Of a stretch of DNA of 12,395 nucleotides, positions 1 to 4,567 are shown piece by piece. The position numbers and the translations under genes are program-made. The DNA is from JACPIL01 sp964362365. Lineage in GTDB: Archaea > Nanobdellota > Nanobdellia > Woesearchaeales > GW2011-AR9. Under the pieces are notes generated by a model, which searched no databases, was not told the DNA's origin, and saw nothing but the letters and a program-made list of their open reading frames with translations. The DNA is taken from NCBI GenBank assembly GCA_964362365.1, contig CAYIEF010000033.1:1-12395 (forward strand), read 5' to 3'. The first letter of the stretch is position 1. The number at the start of each line of letters is the position of its first letter.

Positions 1-85
1 GATCCAGCTTCTGCAGATCCTCCTTTTTCTTCTCATTGCGCAGCATATCGTACAAGGTCTCGAGCGTTATCTTTATATTGTCCAT
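1..85 (-). CDS. N-terminus of probable GINS replication-complex subunit (partial)
   Basis: Only the first 28 codons are in the window; the gene runs off the left edge. The ATG is at 85-83 on the minus strand. The peptide begins MDNIKITLETLYDMLRNEKK and continues with charged residues ending in QKLD. A start of the form 'ITxETLxxLLRxEKxxxxLQxL' resembles archaeal GINS (Gins51/Gins15-like) proteins, which bind MCM and the RecJ-like/GAN protein in the replicative helicase complex. That identification is from memory on very few residues, so the gene is better supported than the name. A TATA-like element lies about 29 nt upstream, so the ATG probably sits at or near the transcript 5' end. The gene is divergent from the PIN-domain gene at 227. 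Confidence 0.5.
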   Translation of the reverse strand, partial: MDNIKITLETLYDMLRNEKKKEDLQKLD

Positions 86-108
86 GGTGGAATGAGTAAT
101 GACCGGTG

Positions 109-118
109 AAAGTATAGC
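109..118 (-). promoter_or_regulatory. TATA-like box for the leftmost minus-strand gene
   Basis: The minus strand reads gctatacttt here, centred about 29 nt upstream of the ATG at 85. This is the usual TATA-to-initiation spacing in archaea and predicts a leaderless transcript. Confidence 0.45.
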
Positions 119-197
119 ATCTGCCCCCATTCAAGTTGAGAGTTTCTGTTCTTTTAAAACTTTGTTGATGATTTAGTATACAGTAGCGCAAGTAAAA

Positions 198-210
198 TTT
201 TATATATAAA
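198..210 (+). promoter_or_regulatory. TATA box for the PIN-domain gene
   Basis: The strongly A/T element tttatatataaa is centred about 22-25 nt upstream of the tandem ATGs at 227 and 230. Transcription is expected to start at or next to these codons, giving a leaderless mRNA. Confidence 0.6.
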
Positions 211-226
211 TGCTACCGGTTAGCTC

Positions 227-709
227 ATGATGACTAAAAAGAGGGTTGTTTTGAGCAGCAGCGGCGTTATAGGGGATATGTTCACCAAATATGGTTTAGA
301 TGCTAATGTTCTCGTTGATTTAATTCTTTATCCAAAAGCTAAGGAATATTTTCAGAAAAGAGGGTACTCATTCCCGGATAAATTTCTTTGCACACTTCAT
401 CAATGTATCGGAGAAGCTAAAGGTGTTCTGATAAATAAATACAATTATTCGGAGGAGAAGGCTAATACAAAAATTGACAGGATTCTTGAAGAATTTATGA
501 TAGAAAAATCACTAGCCGTTGTTGTTGAAGAAGATATTGTGATCGTGGAAGAAATAGGACAAAAGCATAATTTAAATGATGAAGATATCCCCATAATTTA
601 CGGATTTTGGAAACTTAAAATTAATATCGTAGTGGTTAGAGACATTGCTTTTGAGAAAACTTGTAAAGAATTAAACATTAATGTTATTAAATGGCCAACA
701 TTCAATTAA
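227..709 (+). CDS. PIN-domain protein (putative ribonuclease/VapC-like)
   Basis: This 160-residue protein has the spaced acidic residues of a PIN-fold, metal-dependent RNase. These are D25 in YGLDANVLVDL, E63 in CIGEAKGVL, the acidic cluster D118-E119-D120, and D139 in VVVRDIAFEKTCKELNINVI, the typical late 'D.......G/N..V' block of the family. About 20 residues precede the first PIN strand, slightly more than usual, and an internal Met18 would give a more standard start. The TATA box position favours 227 or the adjacent ATG at 230. Most small PIN proteins are VapC toxins encoded just downstream of an antitoxin. No antitoxin gene precedes this one: the upstream gene is divergent, and the downstream neighbour (702-953) is convergent and overlaps by 8 bp. 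It may therefore be a solitary PIN nuclease. Fold confidence is good; substrate is unknown. Confidence 0.75.
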   Translation: MMTKKRVVLSSSGVIGDMFTKYGLDANVLVDLILYPKAKEYFQKRGYSFPDKFLCTLHQCIGEAKGVLINKYNYSEEKANTKIDRILEEFMIEKSLAVVVEEDIVIVEEIGQKHNLNDEDIPIIYGFWKLKINIVVVRDIAFEKTCKELNINVIKWPTFN

Positions 710-953
710 AATTTTCTGAAGCAAGAAGCTGATAGGCCTTTGTTTTGCTTCCATGAGCCAGTTTTAACGCTCTTTCCCAGCGTTGTTTCCTATATTCTTG
801 GGTTTTCTGGTAAGAATCTTTTAATACTTGTTCTTGGCTCATCAGGGAATGGATCATCCTAAAGGAGATGGCATCCCATATTCTTTTATTAAACTCTTCC
901 AACTGATGGAGAACTTCTTGCCCCATCTTTTTAACATTAACCGTTTCTTGCAT
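702..953 (-). CDS. Small hypothetical helical protein
   Basis: This 83-residue protein is not recognised. It looks all-helical and highly charged, with heptad-like stretches (KKMGQEVLHQLEEFNKRIWD, later QKTQEYRKQRWERALKLAHG), and has no Cys, signal peptide or membrane segment. The ATG at 953 has a TATA box about 27 nt upstream, which supports it as a real, separately transcribed gene. Its 3' end overlaps the end of the PIN gene by 8 bp in convergent orientation, so the two transcripts must be partly complementary. It could be a DNA-binding or antitoxin-like protein related to the PIN gene, but nothing in the sequence proves this. Confidence 0.6.
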   Translation of the reverse strand: MQETVNVKKMGQEVLHQLEEFNKRIWDAISFRMIHSLMSQEQVLKDSYQKTQEYRKQRWERALKLAHGSKTKAYQLLASENFN

Positions 954-975
954 GTTCTTATTAGTTGTGGGAGAA

Positions 976-987
976 GTTTATAAATAT
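976..987 (-). promoter_or_regulatory. TATA box for the 702-953 gene
   Basis: The minus strand reads atatttataaac, centred about 27 nt upstream of the ATG at 953, and predicts a leaderless or near-leaderless transcript. Confidence 0.6.
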
Positions 988-1055
988 TTCTGGAAACCCC
1001 GTGCTTGATTTAGTTTCTGCTTTTTCACCACCCGTTAGTTATGCCAACTGTAAGA

Positions 1056-1065
1056 TTTATAAAAT
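1056..1065 (+). promoter_or_regulatory. TATA box for the caspase-radical SAM unit
   Basis: The element tttataaaat is centred about 25 nt upstream of the ATG at 1085. It is the only convincing promoter I see for both genes of this unit. Confidence 0.6.
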
Positions 1066-1084
1066 ATGGGCAAAATAGGATATT

Positions 1085-1717
1085 ATGGTAATGAAAAACG
1101 CGTATGCGTTGTTGATTGCGGGAGATGAAGAGAGATTCGCTGCAGACATTAATGGAATAAAAGAATTTCTAGTAGATGAGGCACTCTTTGATCAAACAAG
1201 AATAAACTTGTTTTACGGATCACATCATAACATTAAAACGGAAATAGAATCATTTTTCAATAAGATAAAAGGTCAAAAAGTCGTCATTGTTTACTCCGGC
1301 CACGGGAACAAAGGAAAAATTTATCCTACAAAAATACCATTACAATATGAAGAGTTAGGAAAATTGATCAGCTCTGTTGGACAATTTATTTTCATTAATG
1401 ATACCTGTTATTCTGGGAGCTGTATTCCAATATTCACCCCTAGCCTTCTACCTGAAAAGGGGTTAGTTATTACTTCTTGCCAAGAGGATGAAAAGACCAA
1501 TTTGCCTGAGTCAATGAATAGTTTATTTTTAGAAAATATTATTTCTTCATACAGAAAAAAACAACCATTTAAACCAATATTACAACCAAAATGGCCGGTT
1601 CATGTTTTAGACTTTTCTACTTCAACTTCTTATGAGATGGTAGAAACCCCAATAGAAAAACTTCAACACCCCCAACGCTGCGGTCTTTCATTAGATCATC
1701 TCCTCTTCCCACAATAA
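1085..1717 (+). CDS. Caspase-fold (peptidase C14-like) cysteine protease
   Basis: This 210-residue, single-domain clan CD peptidase has a catalytic His73 in VVIVYSGHG (66-74) and a catalytic Cys108 in FIFINDTCYSGS (101-112). These are the two diagnostic motifs at the ends of consecutive beta strands in caspase-like enzymes. The N-terminus (YALLIAGDEERFAADINGIK) matches the first strand and helix of C14 domains, and VITSCQEDE (128-136) fits the following strand. Asp106, two residues before the Cys, is the arrangement seen in metacaspase-type enzymes that cut after Lys/Arg; caspases lack it, so basic P1 specificity is my inference. There is no signal peptide, pro-domain or fused recognition domain. 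The stop is followed one nucleotide later by the start of a radical SAM gene, so the two are probably co-transcribed. A second ATG at 1091 is an alternative start. The substrate is unknown. Confidence 0.82.
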   Translation: MVMKNAYALLIAGDEERFAADINGIKEFLVDEALFDQTRINLFYGSHHNIKTEIESFFNKIKGQKVVIVYSGHGNKGKIYPTKIPLQYEELGKLISSVGQFIFINDTCYSGSCIPIFTPSLLPEKGLVITSCQEDEKTNLPESMNSLFLENIISSYRKKQPFKPILQPKWPVHVLDFSTSTSYEMVETPIEKLQHPQRCGLSLDHLLFPQ

Positions 1718-1718
1718 A

Positions 1719-2930
1719 ATGGCAACCCTCCATTACAGCACTCTCTCCTTCCATGATAAAGGAGAATATCTTCAAGTTACCTTGCTTAGATTGTTCTACA
1801 CATTAATTCCTAGAAAAGAAGTTGAAAAAATAGACAAATTCTCCCTTCCAGACCATAACAGCATTGAATTTGCAAAAATCAATCAGGAGAAAGCAGAAAC
1901 CAAATTCTCATTCCTTTTAGCAAAATATTTTGAACAGTTGAAAAACAAGCTTACTGGCAATCCGGTAACCTACATCCACCAAAATTCCGGCATTCCTTTG
2001 ATCGGCAACGTCGCTTTCGGCATCGTCTACCGAAATTCTTCCATCATCGAGATCAAACCAGTGACTTCCTGCAATCTTGATTGCATTTATTGTTCCATCT
2101 CTGAAGGACTTTCCAGCAAGAAGCATGATTTTGTGGTAGAAAAAGATTATTTAGTGGAAAAATTACAAAAAGTAATCGAATTCGTCGCTGAACCAGTCGA
2201 AGTGCATATCGGCGTGCAAGGTGAGCCATTCCTCTATGCCGACATGGAAAATTTATTTGCAGATCTCCAAGTCATGGAAAATGTGCACACCATCTCTATC
2301 GACACCAACGGAACGCTTTTGAACAAAGAGATGATTGACCGCATCGCCAAATATAGCAAACTGCAGCTAAACCTTTCCTTAGACGCCATTGATCAAGAAA
2401 AAGCCAAATTGATCGCCGGAACAAAGAGCTATAACGTCAAGCAGGTCAAAGAAGTCATTGCCTATGCTTCTAAAAAGCTCAAAGTCATTGTCGCGCCAGT
2501 TCTAACCCAAGGCTATAACAAAGAGGAGATGGAGAAGATCATCCAATTCATCAAATCGCTGGAAGTGAAACCAATTTTGGGAATACAGAATTTTCTCAAA
2601 TACAAGACCGGCAGGATTCCTGCTGAAGAGATTTCCTGGGACAAGTTCTATGCCCTGCTGGATGAATGGGAAAAGAAATACGATATTAAACTGAAATTGA
2701 ACAAAGACGATTTTAACATCAGAAAGACTAAAGATCTACCTAAACCATTCAAAGAAGGCGAGATTGTTTCTGTGGTGGTAAAGTGTCCTGACCGCTTCCC
2801 TAACTCTTCTATTGGCGTAGCGAAAGAGAGGAACATTTCTATCCCAAGCTGTCCGTTTAAAGAAGGCAAGGTCGTCAAAGTAAAGATTCTGCGGGACAAG
2901 CATAATATTTTTGTTGGGAAGGTTGTTTAA
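1719..2930 (+). CDS. Radical SAM protein, archaeal COG2100-like, with C-terminal TRAM-like domain
   Basis: This 403-residue protein has the canonical CX3CX2C [4Fe-4S] motif at C118, C122 and C125 (SCNLDCIYCS). A GGE-like SAM-binding strand follows at 164-170 (IGVQGEP), then SIDTNGTLL (193-201) and LNLSLDAID (217-225), giving a complete partial TIM barrel to about residue 300. Segments such as 'APVLTQGYNKEEMEKIIQFI', the LGIQ...K..GR stretch (287-299), 'SWDKFYALLDEWEKKY' and the final beta-rich 345-400 block match, from memory, the archaeal COG2100 Fe-S oxidoreductases. Their TRAM-like tail suggests RNA or ribosome contact. The reaction is not established for the family. C356 and C378 in the tail are extra candidates for an auxiliary cluster. 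No SD or TATA box precedes the ATG, which is one nucleotide after the caspase stop, so expression presumably depends on the upstream promoter. Confidence 0.85.
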   Translation: MATLHYSTLSFHDKGEYLQVTLLRLFYTLIPRKEVEKIDKFSLPDHNSIEFAKINQEKAETKFSFLLAKYFEQLKNKLTGNPVTYIHQNSGIPLIGNVAFGIVYRNSSIIEIKPVTSCNLDCIYCSISEGLSSKKHDFVVEKDYLVEKLQKVIEFVAEPVEVHIGVQGEPFLYADMENLFADLQVMENVHTISIDTNGTLLNKEMIDRIAKYSKLQLNLSLDAIDQEKAKLIAGTKSYNVKQVKEVIAYASKKLKVIVAPVLTQGYNKEEMEKIIQFIKSLEVKPILGIQNFLKYKTGRIPAEEISWDKFYALLDEWEKKYDIKLKLNKDDFNIRKTKDLPKPFKEGEIVSVVVKCPDRFPNSSIGVAKERNISIPSCPFKEGKVVKVKILRDKHNIFVGKVV

Positions 2931-2943
2931 AATTTAGGAAATC

Positions 2944-2951
2944 ATTTAAAG
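2944..2951 (+). promoter_or_regulatory. Possible TATA element for the 36-residue ORF
   Basis: The element atttaaag lies about 26 nt before the ATG at 2973, which is the right spacing for leaderless initiation. It is weak and lies in generally A/T-rich DNA. Confidence 0.25.
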
Positions 2952-2972
2952 TCTGTCAATAGTAGTCAGATC

Positions 2973-3083
2973 ATGGAACCTGAATTGAAGCCGAAATTCA
3001 TTGCAAAGATGAAAGACATAGAAAAGCAGAAAAGTATAAGAATGAAGAATTTCCTAGAGCGCTACGACTTAATACCCTTTTGA
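2973..3083 (+). CDS. Possible 36-residue ORF, DUF2683/antitoxin-like tail or remnant
   Basis: A short ORF starts 42 nt after the radical SAM stop and is in the same frame. It begins MEPELKPKFIAKMKDIEKQK and ends ERYDLIPF. The pattern 'xPELxPxFIxKMKxIEKxK...' resembles the C-terminal part of small archaeal antitoxin-like proteins of the DUF2683 type, but the N-terminal part of such a protein is absent. It may be a decayed antitoxin. A functional micro-protein is also possible, because a weak TATA element is correctly spaced. It has no Cys or Gly-rich segment, so it does not look like a typical radical SAM-modified precursor peptide. The rest of the 2931-3151 gap holds only the downstream promoter. 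Confidence 0.35.
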   Translation: MEPELKPKFIAKMKDIEKQKSIRMKNFLERYDLIPF

Positions 3084-3114
3084 TTTACTACATTTAGGTT
3101 ACAAAATTAAGAAG

Positions 3115-3124
3115 TTTTATAAAG
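3115..3124 (+). promoter_or_regulatory. TATA box for the ribbon-helix-helix operon
   Basis: The element ttttataaag is centred about 33 nt upstream of the ATG at 3152. A 5' leader of only a few nucleotides is predicted. Confidence 0.55.
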
Positions 3125-3151
3125 AACTAATCTAAAATATCATAATATATC

Positions 3152-3295
3152 ATGAAAATCCAGACCAGCATTACCATAGAACAAGAAATCATGCTCAAGC
3201 TAAAAGAAAGGATCAGAGATGGTTCTTTTAGGAATAAATCTCATCTATTTGAATTTGCGGTCCGAAAGCTATTGGAAGAGGCGAAAGAAAAATGA
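3152..3295 (+). CDS. Small ribbon-helix-helix (CopG/MetJ/Arc-like) protein
   Basis: This 47-residue protein begins MKIQTSITIEQEIMLKLKER and continues through SFRNKSHLFEFAVRKLLEE. The layout is the minimal ribbon-helix-helix fold: a DNA-contacting strand at residues 2-9 (KIQTSITI), helix 1 at about 10-23, a turn with SFRNKS (25-30) and helix 2 at about 31-46. Such proteins bind operator DNA as dimers and often serve as transcription regulators or antitoxins. The TGA stop overlaps the next ATG (ATGA, 3292-3295), so translation of the two genes is probably coupled. First position in the operon, right behind the promoter, suggests autoregulation; I see no clear palindromic operator. The gene is too short to be found by length-filtered ORF calling, but its fold match and ATGA overlap make it convincing. 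Confidence 0.75.
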   Translation: MKIQTSITIEQEIMLKLKERIRDGSFRNKSHLFEFAVRKLLEEAKEK

Positions 3296-3540
3296 TTTAT
3301 CAAAACAAAATCCTGCGCATCTCAGTGCGAGTACCACAATATATCACCCCAGCCATATTAGAACGCATCACTACCTTAATGGAAGAAGGAAAGATTCATC
3401 CGAGGCATCATGTCTGTGATATGACGGTAGAATTAGCAGCAGGAGCACCACTAAAAGAAGCATTAGAAGAAATGGTCAGGAGAAATGAACGCAATGATAC
3501 CTTATCTATTTACCAAAGATTATTTCCCCAATACCGATAA
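3292..3540 (+). CDS. Second ribbon-helix-helix-like small protein
   Basis: This 82-residue protein starts with the ATGA overlap to the preceding regulator. Residues 7-15 (ILRISVRVP) form a likely DNA-contacting strand. Residues 19-33 (TPAILERITTLMEEG) form a helix, and after a His-rich turn (HPRHH, 36-40) come helices at 42-66. This reads as a ribbon-helix-helix-like core with a C-terminal extension (LSIYQRLFPQYR). It is less regular than its neighbour: the strand is good, but the second helix starts in VCDMTVELAAGAPLK, so the fold assignment is tentative. A weak GGAAGAGG at 3274-3281 could act as an SD. Two adjacent RHH-like genes suggest a heterodimeric regulator or a duplicated antitoxin controlling the third gene. 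Confidence 0.65.
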   Translation: MIYQNKILRISVRVPQYITPAILERITTLMEEGKIHPRHHVCDMTVELAAGAPLKEALEEMVRRNERNDTLSIYQRLFPQYR

Positions 3541-3548
3541 AGCTTACC

Positions 3549-3887
3549 ATGAACCTTAACCAAGCGTATCAAATCCTGGACTACGGAATTATCCCCAGAA
3601 ATCGAGAAGAGCAAATAAGTTTAATCAGAGTCATGGGCTATACCCGACTGAGAGGGGGAAATCTTCTTCGAGAATGCCCTGGCCGGCAATTACGCCGAGT
3701 GGCAGAGCGCCTCTTTAGAAAAGCGGAAAAAAGAGCCCACCTAGAATTAAATGCCTGCTTGAAAGAGATGCAAGATGAAGAAAATGCGGCCAAATACCAT
3801 ACCCTTCTCTGTGAGATCTTTAATATTCCTGAAGAACTGCGGGACACAGTTGCTATCAGCCAACTGGAAGAAGAACTTCAAAACTAA
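3549..3887 (+). CDS. Hypothetical basic helical protein, third gene of the RHH operon
   Basis: This 112-residue protein is not recognised. Residues 16-62 are strongly basic (for example PRNREEQ, RLRGGNLLRECPGRQLRR and RLFRKAEKRAH), while the tail (EELRDT...QLEEELQN) is acidic. It is predicted mostly helical, with three Cys and no signal peptide or membrane segment. It starts 8 nt after the second RHH-like gene, so it belongs to that operon. By analogy with toxin-antitoxin loci it could be the effector, or it could be a third nucleic-acid-binding factor. No nuclease or toxin motif is visible, so no function is assigned. The stop at 3885-3887 lies 15 nt from the convergent gene at 3903. Confidence 0.65.
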   Translation: MNLNQAYQILDYGIIPRNREEQISLIRVMGYTRLRGGNLLRECPGRQLRRVAERLFRKAEKRAHLELNACLKEMQDEENAAKYHTLLCEIFNIPEELRDTVAISQLEEELQN

Positions 3888-3902
3888 AGACTATTCTGGC
3901 TT

Positions 3903-4517
3903 TTACTCTACAGCAGACTTTCCACTATCACCATTTGTCTTCCCATCTTCAACTACCATCAAATCCAAAGAGCGCAATGTGTTAGGTTGATCCTTTCTCC
4001 ATCCCTTCCTTTTCTTTTTTACCGGAAGGGACGAAGCAACCTCTGGCGGCTCTGGTGGTGAAAAATCCGTTCCAACTGTAGCTATTCTGGCATAATTGTG
4101 GAGAGATTCAGAAACCGCCCACTGTAATTTTTCTGGATTTTGATAATCAAGTTTTGCCCAGTCTAGTGATTCAAAAAAAATCTTAATGGTGTGCTCGCTT
4201 AAATTGTGAGCTGCCGCACACAAATCTTGCTTAAAATTCCCCGGCAAAACTTCGGACAAAAACTGTGCAGGGATATGCTCCAACCCCCTTTCTGAATCTG
4301 CATACACATTTCCTATCTCAAAACCGATAGAAAGATACAAAGCCGTGGAAAGAGCAGACACTAAGCCGCGGTCATCGCCGTCATTTCCATACTCAGCAAG
4401 ATACTCAAACTGGCGCCGGTAAAAATACGCCTTTCTAAAGCGAGAAACTGAATAATCATCCCCCGGCAAGCAGTGAAAAACTTCCAGCAGCATCTGTTTC
4501 TTTTGTAGGAACTCCAT
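3903..4517 (-). CDS. Hypothetical protein with helical domain, Pro linker and basic patch
   Basis: This 204-residue protein is not recognised. Residues 1-147 form a probable helical domain rich in aromatic residues and containing SVSRFRKAYFYRRQFEYLAE and the acidic turn GNDGDD (44-49). A Pro-rich linker follows (FSPPEPPEV, 152-160), then a very basic segment KKKRKGWRK (167-175) and a polar, acidic, probably disordered tail ending DSGKSAVE. The basic patch on a linker suggests nucleic-acid or ribosome contact, which is only an inference. There is no signal peptide or membrane helix. It has its own TATA box 33 nt upstream, so it need not be co-transcribed with the helicase gene 50 nt upstream. 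Confidence 0.7.
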   Translation of the reverse strand: MEFLQKKQMLLEVFHCLPGDDYSVSRFRKAYFYRRQFEYLAEYGNDGDDRGLVSALSTALYLSIGFEIGNVYADSERGLEHIPAQFLSEVLPGNFKQDLCAAAHNLSEHTIKIFFESLDWAKLDYQNPEKLQWAVSESLHNYARIATVGTDFSPPEPPEVASSLPVKKKRKGWRKDQPNTLRSLDLMVVEDGKTNGDSGKSAVE

Positions 4518-4544
4518 GCTATACTACTCGCAAGGGGGGTATAC

Positions 4545-4556
4545 TTTTTAAATATT
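4545..4556 (-). promoter_or_regulatory. TATA box for the 3903-4517 gene
   Basis: The minus strand reads taatatttaaaa, centred about 33 nt upstream of the ATG at 4517. It lies just after the helicase stop codon. Confidence 0.5.
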
Positions 4557-4567
4557 AGGTATTAAAA

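Noticed and set aside
3219..3419. 66-codon ORF overlapping the RHH genes
   Set aside because: It is out of frame with the two RHH-like genes, which have ATGA coupling, a promoter and fold signatures.
3775..3990. 71-codon plus-strand ORF across the convergent gene ends
   Set aside because: It overlaps the 112-residue gene in another frame and the antisense of the 204-residue gene, with no promoter.
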